Positions 8,933 to 17,748 of a stretch of DNA of 45,174 nucleotides are shown here, piece by piece. The DNA comes from an uncultured Clostridia bacterium (GTDB lineage Bacteria > Bacillota > Clostridia > TANB77 > CAG-508), in assembly GCA_944388035.1 (NCBI GenBank), contig CALXHF010000014.1, positions 1 through 45,174 on the forward strand, read 5' to 3'. The translations under genes were made by a program, and so were the position numbers. The notes under the pieces were generated by a model. It was given only the letters and a program-made list of their open reading frames with translations, ran no database searches and had not been told where the DNA came from. Position 1 is the stretch's first letter, and every line of letters begins with the position of its first letter.

Positions 8933-10412
8933 ATGGAAAATACAAAATTATATCAAGATATAGCCGAAAGGACTGATGGTGATATTTATGTGGGAGTTGT
9001 AGGTCCAGTCAGAACTGGTAAATCCACTTTTATAAAAAAATTCATGGACTTACTTGTGATTCCTAACATAGATAATGAATACAAAAAGGAAAGAGCAAAA
9101 GATGAACTACCACAAAGTGCTGGTGGAAAAACTATAATGACAACAGAACCTAAATTCGTCCCAAATGAAGCTATTGAAATAACTTTAGACAACAACTTAA
9201 AATTTAAAACAAGACTTGTAGACTGTGTAGGCTATTTAGTAGATAATGCAATTGGTTATTTAGAAGATGATATGCCAAGGATGGTTAAAACACCTTGGTC
9301 AGAAGAAGAAATACCATTTGAAAAAGCTGCTGAAATTGGAACAAAAAAAGTAATTGAAGAACACTCTACAATTGGCATTTTAGTTACAACAGATGGTAGC
9401 ATTACAGATATTCCAAGGGAAGATTATATTAAAGCAGAAGAAAGAGTTGTATCTGAATTAAAAGAATTAAATAAACCATTTATAATTTTATTAAACTCTG
9501 CAGAACCAAATTCTACGCACACTCGTGAGCTTGCACAAACACTCTCAGAAAAATATAAAACAACAGTTATTCCAATTAATTGTGAATATTTAAGCTTAGA
9601 AGATATTAATAATATGTTCTCATCTGTATTATATGAATTTCCCACTGACCAAATTAGAATAAAATTCCCTAAATGGATGGATGGTTTAGACTTTTCACAT
9701 CCTTTAAAAGCAGAATTATTTAAAGAAATAAAAGATGCTTTCCAAGATGTAAATGTTTTAAAAGATGTTTCTATTTGTACAAATAAAATAAAACAAACCG
9801 AAATAATTTCAAATACAGAAATTAAAGATATGCAACTTGGCTCTCGGTAATGTATCTGTTGAAATTACTTTAAGAGAAGAACTATTTTATAATGTACTTA
9901 GTGAAATTACTGGTGTTACTGTAACAAACGAAGGCGATTTATTCCATATAATATCAGAGTTATCTATTACTAAAAAGAAATATGATAAAATTTCTTATGC
10001 TTTAGATGAAGTTGACCGTAAAGGATATGGTATTGTTACTCCTTCTATCGATGAATTAGTTTTAGAAGAACCTGAAATGGTTAAACAAGGCTCTAGGTTT
10101 GGCGTTAGATTAAAGGCGAAAGCACCTTCTCTTCATATCATAAAAACAGACGTTTATACTGAAGTTTCACCGATTGTAGGTTCTGAGAAGCAATCTGAAG
10201 AACTTGTTAATTACTTACTTTCTGGATTTGAAAATGATCCTAAACAAATTTGGGAATCTAATATTTTTGGAAAAAGCTTACATGAACTTGTAAATGAAGG
10301 TTTACAAACTAAACTCGCTAAAATGCCTGAAGATGCTCAAATAAAACTACAAGAAACATTAGAACGAATTGTAAATGAAGGAAGTGGTGGACTTATTTGT
10401 ATTATATTATAA
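8933..10412 (+). CDS. spoIVA: stage IV sporulation protein A, expressed through a +1 shift at CGG
   Basis: SpoIVA is the ATPase that forms the base layer of the spore coat on the forespore surface. The N-terminal part has Walker A GPVRTGKST at residues 24-32. The C-terminus ends in the family signature GSGGLICIIL. Frame 0 reads ...LGS, then CGG, then TAA at 9848. Skipping the C at 9845 gives LGSGNVSVEI and continues to the normal end. The joined protein is 492 residues, the length known for Bacillus subtilis SpoIVA, so nothing else is missing. TAAGGAGGG precedes the ATG. Its coat partner SipL is also in this window (42012-43562). If the shift did not occur, the product would lack the last 188 residues, including the membrane-targeting C-terminus. 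Confidence 0.95.
9845..9848 (+). other. +1 frameshift site CGGT in spoIVA
   Basis: Frame-0 codons are TCT CGG TAA. Reading GGT instead of CGG restores the frame at Gly305 of SpoIVA. The frame-0 stop follows immediately. This is the only one of the six sites with T after CGG. Confidence 0.85.
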
Positions 10413-10416
10413 ATTT

Positions 10417-10446
10417 AAGAACTAAGTTTTTCTTAGTTCTTATTCT
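10417..10446. terminator. bidirectional intrinsic terminator
   Basis: A 10-bp stem AAGAACTAAG / CTTAGTTCTT closes spoIVA and the convergent pseudouridine synthase gene. Confidence 0.85.
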
Positions 10447-10450
10447 TATA

Positions 10451-11125
10451 TTAGTCTTCTAATATTTTCCAAACACCTATCTTTTTAGGTATAGATACAA
10501 ATTCCATCTTTTCTTTTTTAGTTGGGTGCAAAAAAGTAAGTTTATATGCCCATAATGCTATTTGTTTATTCTTTCCAATTCTACCATATCTCTGGTCACC
10601 ATAAATACTGTGTCCTATATTTGATAGTTGTACTCTTATTTGGTGATGCCTTCCTGTATGTAAATTTATTTTCAATAAACTTACATCTTGTTTTTCATCG
10701 TATTTTAAAACCTCATAATCTAGACTTGCCAATTTAGCTTGTTTTTTATTTTTATCTACAACATAACTTGTATTTGTCTTCATATCTTTATATAAATAAT
10801 TTTCTAAAGTTCCTTTCGTCTTTTCTAACTTTCCTTCCACTACTGCTAAGTATTCTTTTTTAAAGATATTTTCTCTTACCTCATTAGATAATCTTGATGC
10901 TGCTTTTGATGTTTTTGCAAATACAATTACTCCACCTACTGGTCTATCTAATCTATGTACTAATCCTAAATATACATTTCCTGGCTTATTGTATTTTTCT
11001 TTAATATAATTTTTAACTAAATTTAGCATATCTATATCTTTCGAACTATCTTTTTGCACAGGTATATTTGGTGTTTTTTCTACTACTATTATATGGTTAT
11101 CTTCATATATTACTTTTAAATTCAT
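10451..11125 (-). CDS. RluA-family pseudouridine synthase without S4 domain
   Basis: About 224 residues. The catalytic motif is GLVHRLDRPVGGVIVFAK, whose Asp is the nucleophile of the RluA family, and the C-terminus has INLHTGRHHQIRVQLS and the GDQRYG loop. It isomerises specific uridines in RNA, probably rRNA. The ATG at 11125 is chosen because GGGAG lies seven bases upstream and the ATG sits one base after the stop codon of the methyltransferase gene, so the two are coupled. The GDQRYG motif here is intact in frame, unlike that of the second family member at 12396. The target site is not predictable. Confidence 0.9.
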   Translation of the reverse strand: MNLKVIYEDNHIIVVEKTPNIPVQKDSSKDIDMLNLVKNYIKEKYNKPGNVYLGLVHRLDRPVGGVIVFAKTSKAASRLSNEVRENIFKKEYLAVVEGKLEKTKGTLENYLYKDMKTNTSYVVDKNKKQAKLASLDYEVLKYDEKQDVSLLKINLHTGRHHQIRVQLSNIGHSIYGDQRYGRIGKNKQIALWAYKLTFLHPTKKEKMEFVSIPKKIGVWKILED

Positions 11126-11126
11126 T

Positions 11127-12002
11127 TTATTTCTCCCACCTAGCATAAATTCCACAAGGTAATATTAATTTTGAATTTTCCATAGGTAAACCTATTTCCC
11201 CACACTCTTGTTTTCCTTTATAAATCTTTCCAACAGTTAGATTCAATATATTATTTAAAACTATACTTGATATTCCTGTTGTATATGAGTTTATTAAGAA
11301 AAATAGCGGATTATCTGATAATACTTTTGTACATAATTCTACTAAATCATATATATTATTTTCAAATTGCCATACTTCTCCTTTTGTTCCTCTTCCATAT
11401 GATGGCGGATCCATAATTATCGCATCATATTCGTTTCCACGTCTTATTTCTCTATTTACAAATTTTACAACATCATCTACTATATATCTTACCGGCATTT
11501 TTTCTAAACCAGATGAAATTACATTTTCTTTAGCCCAAGTTGTCATACCTTTAGAACTATCTACATGACAAACAGAAGCTCCCGCAGATAGACAAGCTAC
11601 AGTTGCTCCTCCTGTATATGCAAATAAATTTAATACTTTTATCTCTCTTTTATTTTTCTTTATTTCTTCTTCTATTTTATTTATCATCCACTCCCAGTTA
11701 ACTGCTTGCTCTGGAAATAACCCTGTATGCTTAAATCCCATTGGCTTTATGTTAAATGTTAATTTCTTATAATGTATTTGCCAAGAATTTGGCATTTTCT
11801 TATTAAATTCCCAAGAACCTCCGCCTGTTTTACTCCTATGATACGTTGCATTTATTTTGTCCCATTTATCAGGAAAACTTTTATTTTTCCAGATTATTTG
11901 TGGGTCTGGTCTAGATAATATTATATCTCCCCATTTTTCTAGTTTCTGTCCATCTGCCATATCTAATATTTTATAATCTTTCCAATCATTTGCAAGTTTC
12001 AT
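11127..12002 (-). CDS. class I rRNA methyltransferase (RlmI/RlmK-like)
   Basis: About 291 residues. The SAM site is VLNLFAYTGGATVACLSAGA (motif I) with the acidic VDSSKG, and the catalytic motif is DPPSYGRGTKGE, as in RlmI/RlmK-type enzymes that methylate cytosine or guanine in 23S rRNA. The start at 12002 is chosen for GGAAGG upstream; an earlier in-frame ATG lacks a good site. It is in an operon with the RluA-family gene, so both probably act on ribosomal RNA. The exact base is unknown. Confidence 0.85.
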   Translation of the reverse strand: MKLANDWKDYKILDMADGQKLEKWGDIILSRPDPQIIWKNKSFPDKWDKINATYHRSKTGGGSWEFNKKMPNSWQIHYKKLTFNIKPMGFKHTGLFPEQAVNWEWMINKIEEEIKKNKREIKVLNLFAYTGGATVACLSAGASVCHVDSSKGMTTWAKENVISSGLEKMPVRYIVDDVVKFVNREIRRGNEYDAIIMDPPSYGRGTKGEVWQFENNIYDLVELCTKVLSDNPLFFLINSYTTGISSIVLNNILNLTVGKIYKGKQECGEIGLPMENSKLILPCGIYARWEK

Positions 12003-12048
12003 CCTTACTATTCCTTCCTTCTTAGAATAGTAATATTTTACCATATTT

Positions 12049-12246
12049 TTATATATTTTGCAAAATTTTAAAAAAATTTATTATAAGTGTTATATTTAAA
12101 ATTGAAAATAATATTGTTATAAATATAATTAAGCTAATTAATTTATGTTTTCTTATTTTTCTTACTATTTTCCCCCTTATTCTTGGTTTTCTTAATACCA
12201 ACTTGTCCAATCTTGTGTTATACATTACCTCATACCAATTTTCCAT
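12049..12246 (-). CDS. small single-pass membrane protein, 65 aa
   Basis: Not recognised. An N-terminal basic region rich in Arg/Lys (LRKPRIRGKIVRKIRKHK) is followed by one membrane segment (LISLIIFITILFSILNITLII). GAGGGG lies just before the ATG. It is the first gene of the minus-strand group with the methyltransferase and the RluA-family gene. The positive-inside layout suggests a membrane-anchored cytoplasmic tail. Confidence 0.6.
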   Translation of the reverse strand: MENWYEVMYNTRLDKLVLRKPRIRGKIVRKIRKHKLISLIIFITILFSILNITLIINFFKILQNI

Positions 12247-12305
12247 AAAACCCCTCTTTTCAAAAAATATTCTTTATAATATATGCAAAGAGATTTTAAT
12301 TTATT

Positions 12306-12345
12306 ACAAAAAAACAACTATTATAATTTTTATAATAATTGTTTT
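12306..12345 (-). terminator. intrinsic terminator of the S4/RluA gene
   Basis: A 15-bp AT-rich stem AAAACAACTATTATA / TATAATAATTGTTTT with one mismatch, followed on the minus strand by a T run. It lies about 50 bases beyond 12396 and about 160 beyond the frame-0 stop at 12508, in keeping with the gene ending at 12396. Confidence 0.7.
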
Positions 12346-12395
12346 AAATATTTGTGAACTCCTCATTGTCTAAAACCAATGAAATTGCGATTGCC

Positions 12396-13245
12396 TTATT
12401 TCAATTTTATTTCTCTTCCATTTAGGTAATTTAAAATATTACTATCTTTTTTGAAATTAAATTTTATAATATAACTTATTAGTTCTTGATATTTCTTACC
12501 AAATTTTTTATTTATTTCGTTTTTTCCATATTTTCCGGTCTCCTATTATTGGAAAACCCAAATAAGCTAAATGTGCTCTTATTTGATGAGTCTTTCCTGT
12601 TTCTATCTCAACATCTAAAAGTGAAGTATTATCTCTTCTTCTTTCTAATACTTTATATGTTGTAACAATTTTTCTATATCCTTTTTTTTGAACATCACTT
12701 ATATAAACTTTGGCTTTTTTATTATCTTTGAATAAAAAAGCCTCACATCTTTTACAATTATCTTTTGGTAGACCATATACTAAAGCTAAATAATGTTTTT
12801 CTATCTCGTAATTTTTAAATTTTTTAAGCAAAATATTTAAAGTCTCTTCATTTTTACTAAATAAAACTAACCCTCTAGTATTTCTATCAATTCTATGACA
12901 AGGTAATATATTTCCATTTTTATATTTTTCTTGTAGTATAGCTGTTAAACTATTTTTTCCAGTCACTTCTAAATTATATGGTTTATTTACAACTAATATA
13001 TTATCATCTTCATAAATAATCTCTATATTAACTTTTTGTTTTAATAATTCATCTGATATATATATTAGAATATTATCTCCTTCATTTATAATAATATTAG
13101 AATTAACACGTAAATCATTTACTTTAATATCTTTTTTTCTAAGTGTTTTATAAAATAAATTTCGTGTTAAACCTTCTATATTATTAGTCAAAAATTTATC
13201 CAGTTTTTTTCCATCATATTTTTTAGTTACTATTAGTTTTATCAT
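12396..13245 (-). CDS. S4-domain RluA-family pseudouridine synthase, expressed through a +1 shift at CGG
   Basis: The N-terminus is an S4 RNA-binding domain (residues 1-62). The catalytic domain has CHRIDRNTRGLVLF with Asp120 as nucleophile and GKTHQIRAHLAYLGFPIIGD near the end. Frame 0 then reads Asp, CGG, and a basic tail to a stop at 12508. Skipping the C at 12537 gives GDGKYGKNE and 46 further codons ending at 12396, including KFGKKYQELISY and ILNYLNGREIKL. That is the expected C-terminus of this family. The joined protein is 282 residues. The start at 13245 has GGGG upstream and is preferred over an ATG four codons earlier. A reader who ignores the shift would annotate an intact but slightly short gene. 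Confidence 0.88.
12534..12537 (-). other. +1 frameshift site CGGA in the S4/RluA gene
   Basis: Minus-strand codons are GAC CGG AAA. Reading GGA restores the invariant GDGKYG loop (Gly237). The frame-0 stop comes eight codons later, so the break is easy to overlook. Confidence 0.82.
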
Positions 13246-13372
13246 TTTATACCCCATATTATTTTACTTATATTTTTGTAATTATATCTTTTTTTTTACT
13301 TTTTTTCAATAAAAATCATTGCTTTTAGTAACATCTTTTCATTTTTTTAATATTATTTATTAGGTGATTTTT

Positions 13373-14291
13373 ATGGCAATTGTTCAGACTAATATTAATT
13401 ATACTTATGAAATTATGATTCAAAATCTTTATACATTGATAGAAACTTATCCCTTTTTACAAATACAAAACTCTGGATTTAGCGTTCTTGGTAAATCTAT
13501 TCCTGTTATAAAACTTGGAAATGGAAATAATAAAGTTTTTTATTCTGCTTCTATTCATCGGAAATGAGTGGATCACGTCTGTACTTCTTATGAAGTTCAT
13601 TGAAGATTATTGTGTTTCCTATACCAATAATACTTCTCTTTATAATTACAATATAAGAGATTTATTTAAAAAAACTTCTATATACCTTATGCCAATGGTA
13701 AATCCAGATGGTGTTGATTTAGTTACTGGTTTTTACAAAGAAGATAATTCTATTTATCAATCTTTTAAAAATATTTCTTTAAGTTATCCATCAATTCCTT
13801 TTCCATCAGGTTTTAAAGCAAACTTTAATGGTGTGGATTTAAATTTACAGTTTCCTGCTGGTTGGGAACAAGCAAAAGAAATAAAGTATTCACAGGGTTT
13901 TACAAAACCTTCTCCTCGCGATTTTGTAGGTTTTGGACCTCTTACAGAACCTGAGTCTTTAGCTATTTATAACTTTACCCTTCTTTATAATTTCAGACTT
14001 GTTATTAGTTTTCATACTCAAGGTAAAGAGATTTATTGGCAGTTTCAAAATTATACCCCTGAAAACAGTGAATATATAGGAAACAGATTATCTGAAGCTA
14101 GTGGATATGTACTAGCTACTACTCCATATAATTCTAGTTTTGCAGGTTATAAAGATTGGTTTATTCAAGATTTTAATAAACCTGGTTATACAATAGAAGC
14201 TGGTATCGGTATAAACCCTCTTCCTATTTCTCAGTTTAATGAAATTTATAATGATATTATTGGTATTCTAATTTTAGGAGCTACTCTTTAA
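13373..14291 (+). CDS. M14-family zinc carboxypeptidase, expressed through a +1 shift at CGG
   Basis: The joined protein is 305 residues. Zinc ligands are His62 and Glu65 in HGNE, and a later His in SFHTQGKEIYW; the catalytic Glu is in TIEAGIGINP. The family relatives in Firmicutes include gamma-D-glutamyl-L-diamino acid peptidases acting on peptidoglycan peptides; the substrate here is inferred. No signal peptide or LysM is visible. The ATG at 13373 has AGGTGA five bases upstream. Frame 0 reads ...ASIH, CGG, AAA, TGA. Skipping the C at 13559 gives ASIHGNEWITS. The shift lies inside the zinc-binding motif, so the frame-0 product would have no active site. Confidence 0.9.
13559..13562 (+). other. 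+1 frameshift site CGGA in the M14 peptidase
   Basis: Frame-0 codons are CAT CGG AAA TGA. Reading GGA gives the zinc motif HGNE (Gly63). Confidence 0.85.
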
Positions 14292-14293
14292 CA

Positions 14294-14332
14294 CAAAAAA
14301 GATTGTTATTTACACACTAACAATCTTTTTCT
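14294..14332. terminator. bidirectional intrinsic terminator
   Basis: A 13-bp stem AAAAAGATTGTTA / TAACAATCTTTTT between the M14 peptidase and the XRE regulator. Confidence 0.9.
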
Positions 14333-14350
14333 ATGTAATAATTTTGAAAC

Positions 14351-14692
14351 TTATTTTTTTCCTAAATGTTCAACTAATTTCTCGACTATCTCTTTATCTT
14401 CTTTAGCTAAGCTTAAAATATTATCTATTAGTTTTCTATCTTTATTTTGTATTCTATAATCAACTAAACTTTTAAAAATACAATTAACATCTACATCTAA
14501 TATATTACAAATATCAACTATTGTTTCAACACTCATACCTGATTTTCCAAGTTCTATTAAGCTTACAAAATTAACAGAGTGGTCTAGTTTTTCTGCTAAT
14601 TGCTCTTGTGTCATTCCCTTTGCTAGCCTTAGTGATTTTATATTATTTCCAATTGTTTGTAATAATTCTTGTTTTCTATTACTCTTTTTCAT
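14351..14692 (-). CDS. XRE-family transcriptional regulator
   Basis: A 113-residue protein. A Cro/C1-type helix-turn-helix covers about residues 12-70 (LRLAKGMTQEQLAEKLDHSVNFVSLIELGKSG), then a short helical tail of about 40 residues that may dimerise. It is divergent from the DUF6591-like gene 245 bases away and may control itself and that gene. An imperfect palindrome AGTATAACAATGTTACT lies at 14716-14732, just upstream of its start, and could be an operator. The ligand is unknown. Confidence 0.85.
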   Translation of the reverse strand: MKKSNRKQELLQTIGNNIKSLRLAKGMTQEQLAEKLDHSVNFVSLIELGKSGMSVETIVDICNILDVDVNCIFKSLVDYRIQNKDRKLIDNILSLAKEDKEIVEKLVEHLGKK

Positions 14693-14715
14693 AGTTTTTT
14701 ACTCCTTTTGTGATA

Positions 14716-14732
14716 GTATAACAATGTTACTT
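14716..14732. promoter_or_regulatory. possible XRE operator
   Basis: An imperfect palindrome (arms AGTA-AACA and TGTTACT with one bulged base) overlaps a TATACT on the minus strand that could be the -10 of the XRE gene. Tentative. Confidence 0.3.
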
Positions 14733-14795
14733 GAATTTATTAACAAAATATTTCGTGAATTATTCTCCGTTTACTTAAAATAATAAAGTGGTATT

Positions 14796-14803
14796 GGTAT
14801 AAT
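14796..14803 (+). promoter_or_regulatory. extended -10 element before the DUF6591-like gene
   Basis: TGG directly followed by TATAAT (14798-14803) on the plus strand, with a poor -35 (TTAAAA at 14775). It leaves a leader of about 125 bases with a G-rich stretch (AGGGGGTGA at about 14834) and no clear ORF. Confidence 0.45.
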
Positions 14804-14936
14804 ATTTTTATAAAGATAGTAGAAAATTTTGTTAGGGGGTGAAAATTATTAACTAAAATAAGCATATAACATAGCTTTTCTGTTTAATCAAATACGGAAA
14901 AAATATTTTTTAAAATTTTGGAAGGAGAAATTAGAA

Positions 14937-16019
14937 ATGGAAAAAGAAGTAGAAACAAAATCAAGTAATAACAAAACAGTAAAAAGCCCTATTTATAAAA
15001 AATGGTGGTTTATTGTAGGAATATTATTAATTATAACAATTATTGTTGGTATAATAGTAAGTTCTGTAAGTAGTAAAATTAATTGGTCTGAAATTGAACT
15101 TGGCGAATATATCCCAAAACCAGATAAAACAAATGGTGAAATTACCACAAACACAAGTAGTTTAGCAATAATTGATATTGAGAAAATCTCTAAAAAAGAA
15201 TATAAAGATTACGTCCAAAAATGTATTGATAACGGATACACTTTAGATCTTGAATATGAAAACTGGGATACTGTTTATGGTGCATTTAATAGCGAAGGTT
15301 ATTCACTTCGTATTATTTATAGTGAATATAGTAAAGAAATGAGTATAACTTTAGAAGTTCCTGAAACAGATTCAATGAAAGAAATTGAGTGGCCAACAAC
15401 TGGTTTAGGAGCAATGTTACCTGTACCAAAGTCAAATTTAGGTAATATTTCTTGGAATAATAGTACAACTTTTATTGTTCATATAGGAAATACACCAATT
15501 AATGATTTTAATGAATATGTAAAATCTTGTGAGGCTATAGGCTTTACTAATGATTATAGTAAAAGTGATAAATCTTTTACTGCATACAATGAACAAGGAT
15601 ATAAATTACATTTAATGTATCTCGGTGCAAATGTAATTGAAATTTCATTAAAAACACCTGAAGAAAATAATCAAGAACCCGCTTCTAGCACAGAAACTAC
15701 TGAAGCTGAAACAAATGAACCAGAATCAACTACAAACACACCAGTAACAAGCAATAGTGGTATGAGTGATGAATTTAAAACAGCGATGGACTCTTATGAA
15801 AGTTTTATGAACGAATATATCGATTTTATGAAGAAATATAGCCAAAACCCTACTGATATGACATTAATATCAGAGTATTCTTCAATGATGCAAAAATACA
15901 CAGAACAAGTAGAAGCATTTAATAATTGGAACTCATCTGATATGACAACAGAGGAAGCCTCATATTATCTTGAAGTACAAACTAGAGTTAACCAAAAATT
16001 ATTAGAAATAAATAGTTAA
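14937..16019 (+). CDS. membrane-anchored DUF6591-like protein
   Basis: A 360-residue protein with a cytoplasmic N-terminus of about 23 residues, one membrane segment (WWFIVGILLIITIIVGIIV), and then an extracellular part. Two related modules follow (about residues 50-135 and 136-230; compare IELGEYIPKPDKTNG with GLGAMLPVPKSNLGN, and the recurring GY/GF plus tyrosine-rich pairs). A Thr/Glu/Ser-rich linker (about 235-270) leads to a helical C-terminal domain with NSGMSDEFKTAMDSYESFMN and EEASYYLEVQTRVNQKLLE. The last domain is what I recall as DUF6591. The function is unknown. A GGAGG-like site supports the start. It is followed 25 bases later by a membrane protein, probably in the same operon. 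Confidence 0.75.
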   Translation: MEKEVETKSSNNKTVKSPIYKKWWFIVGILLIITIIVGIIVSSVSSKINWSEIELGEYIPKPDKTNGEITTNTSSLAIIDIEKISKKEYKDYVQKCIDNGYTLDLEYENWDTVYGAFNSEGYSLRIIYSEYSKEMSITLEVPETDSMKEIEWPTTGLGAMLPVPKSNLGNISWNNSTTFIVHIGNTPINDFNEYVKSCEAIGFTNDYSKSDKSFTAYNEQGYKLHLMYLGANVIEISLKTPEENNQEPASSTETTEAETNEPESTTNTPVTSNSGMSDEFKTAMDSYESFMNEYIDFMKKYSQNPTDMTLISEYSSMMQKYTEQVEAFNNWNSSDMTTEEASYYLEVQTRVNQKLLEINS

Positions 16020-16043
16020 AAATAAAAATTTGGAGGTTTACCA

Positions 16044-16586
16044 ATGGAAAAAGAAAATAAATTAAAAATTATTTTAAAAAGTGTAATAGTAATTGCTTGT
16101 TTAATAGCATTAGTTTGCTTAATATTACCTTACCAATCATCTATTGATGAATATAGAAAATATTTACAAGAAAACCCGGATACAATGAATGTAAAAGAAG
16201 TAGATTTAACTAATAAAGATGTTATAGATATTTCTATATTAGAAAACTTTAAATTATATTCATATGCAATAAATAATACTAACAATAATTCTTGGATGTC
16301 TGCAGAAGCAACTATAAATTTTGTATTAACTATTATATTAATAGCTTCTATAATATTAATTATTTTATTTACTTTATTAAATAAAAAAATTATAACCATT
16401 ATATTTAGCGTATTACTATTAGGAAGTGCTCTACTTATGAATTATGATATAGTATCACGTGGAGTAATTCCTTCATCTAGATATACTTATGGTATTTCAT
16501 ATTACTTGTTACCTATTATGGCTATTATAATGTTAGCTTCAATAATTACATTAATGGTTAAAGGTAGAAAAAATAAAAATAAATAA
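16044..16586 (+). CDS. hypothetical multi-pass membrane protein, 180 aa
   Basis: Not recognised. Four predicted membrane segments: one at the N-terminus (VIVIACLIALVCLILPY), then an external loop of about 60 residues, then three segments in the second half (FVLTIILIASIILIILFTLL, IITIIFSVLLLGSALLM, YYLLPIMAIIMLASIITLMV). TGGAGG lies nine bases upstream. Its position suggests it works with the DUF6591-like protein. Confidence 0.65.
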   Translation: MEKENKLKIILKSVIVIACLIALVCLILPYQSSIDEYRKYLQENPDTMNVKEVDLTNKDVIDISILENFKLYSYAINNTNNNSWMSAEATINFVLTIILIASIILIILFTLLNKKIITIIFSVLLLGSALLMNYDIVSRGVIPSSRYTYGISYYLLPIMAIIMLASIITLMVKGRKNKNK

Positions 16587-16591
16587 TTACT

Positions 16592-16637
16592 AAAAAACAA
16601 CATATAAATATCAATTAAATTTATATGTTGTTTTTCT
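16592..16637. terminator. bidirectional intrinsic terminator
   Basis: A 16-bp stem AAAAACAACATATAAA / TTTATATGTTGTTTTT after the membrane protein gene; it can also serve the convergent 123-residue gene. Confidence 0.85.
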
Positions 16638-16638
16638 A

Positions 16639-17010
16639 TTAAACAAATTTTCCTATATTATTTGTCATATATACATATATTAAATCAACAAAGCTTGTTA
16701 AATACTCAATATCTTCTATTTTTATATCATTTAAATCCACATCATTAAGTTCACCATTTATAGCTTTCATATTTTCATATAATTTTTTATCTTTTGATAT
16801 GTAAAATTTAGTTATATTTATTATTGATAAATCACGAATATCAAAATTATATTTTGATTTTATATATTTTTTATTTATATCTTTTAATATTTCTATTATT
16901 TTAGAATATGCTTCTTTATATTCTTTTTTTTCAATCAATTCATATATCAATAATAATTTTTTATTTATAGATTGGTTTTTTTCTAAATTTTTTTCTACCT
17001 CTTTATTCAT
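16639..17010 (-). CDS. hypothetical helical protein, 123 aa
   Basis: Not recognised. Almost entirely helical and charged (KKLLLIYELIEKKEYKEAYSK; a TPR-like pair of helices is conceivable), with a mixed C-terminal part. AAGGA precedes the ATG. It lies after the carD terminator but has no obvious promoter of its own. Confidence 0.6.
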   Translation of the reverse strand: MNKEVEKNLEKNQSINKKLLLIYELIEKKEYKEAYSKIIEILKDINKKYIKSKYNFDIRDLSIINITKFYISKDKKLYENMKAINGELNDVDLNDIKIEDIEYLTSFVDLIYVYMTNNIGKFV

Positions 17011-17041
17011 ATTTTTTCCTTTTTTATTAATTTTTATAGAA

Positions 17042-17072
17042 AAATCGTATGATTTTAAACCATACGATATTA
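17042..17072 (-). terminator. intrinsic terminator of carD
   Basis: Stem ATCGTATG / CATACGAT, followed on the minus strand by a T run. Confidence 0.8.
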
Positions 17073-17078
17073 TTTTTA

Positions 17079-17642
17079 TTATTCTTCTGTCCCTGTTCCA
17101 TCAAATGGAATAAACTTATTAACAACGCTTTCTGTTCCAACCTCATCTGCTCTAAACATTTTGTATGATGTGTTTATTTTATTTTCCACTAATTGCTCTA
17201 CTTCCTCTTGTGATGCGTGCTCTGCTAAAACTAATTCACTAATCATTATTTGCTTTGCATTATTCAACATCTTTTTTTCACCAGTAGATAAACCTTTTTC
17301 TTTTTGTTTAAAACTCAAATTTCTTACAACATCTGCAACTTCATAAATATTTCCACTTTTCATTTTTTCCATATTATCTCTATATCTCTTATTCCAATTT
17401 TTATCCATTGCAGTTTCATCTTGTTCTAGTACACCAATTACTTTATCTGCTGAACTTTTATCTATAATATTTCTTACACCTACTTCTTCTGCCTTCGCTG
17501 TCGGTACCATAACTTTAACCTCACCTGGCATCTTCAATATGTAATAAGATTGTTTCTCTCCTAAAATATTTTTTTCTTCAATAGCATCTATAACCCCTGC
17601 ACCATGCATTGGATATACTATCTTGTCTCCTACATTAAACAT
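17079..17642 (-). CDS. carD: CarD/CdnL-family RNA polymerase-binding regulator
   Basis: A 187-residue protein. The N-terminal RNA polymerase-interacting domain (FNVGDKIVYPMHGAGVIDAIE) is the beta-barrel shared with Mfd; the rest is the helical DNA-contacting domain (NWNKRYRDNMEKMKSGNIYEVA and later helices). In other bacteria CarD stabilises open promoter complexes, notably at rRNA promoters. GAAAGGAG supports the start. A perfect sigma-A promoter lies at 17749-17777, and a terminator-like hairpin lies between it and the gene. Confidence 0.92.
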   Translation of the reverse strand: MFNVGDKIVYPMHGAGVIDAIEEKNILGEKQSYYILKMPGEVKVMVPTAKAEEVGVRNIIDKSSADKVIGVLEQDETAMDKNWNKRYRDNMEKMKSGNIYEVADVVRNLSFKQKEKGLSTGEKKMLNNAKQIMISELVLAEHASQEEVEQLVENKINTSYKMFRADEVGTESVVNKFIPFDGTGTEE

Positions 17643-17678
17643 GTAAGTCCACTCCTTTCAGCACAATATAATTTTGGT

Positions 17679-17730
17679 GAAAAAAAGATAATAAAGTTAT
17701 GTCAAACTATGGTTCTAAATAACTTTATTG
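17679..17730 (-). promoter_or_regulatory. terminator-like hairpin in the carD leader
   Basis: On the minus strand an 11-bp stem AATAAAGTTAT / ATAACTTTATT with an 18-base loop is followed by ATC and seven Ts. It lies downstream of the predicted carD promoter and upstream of the carD start, so it could attenuate carD as well as stop read-through from dut. Confidence 0.55.
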
Positions 17731-17748
17731 GATTTTTTAACCATATTT

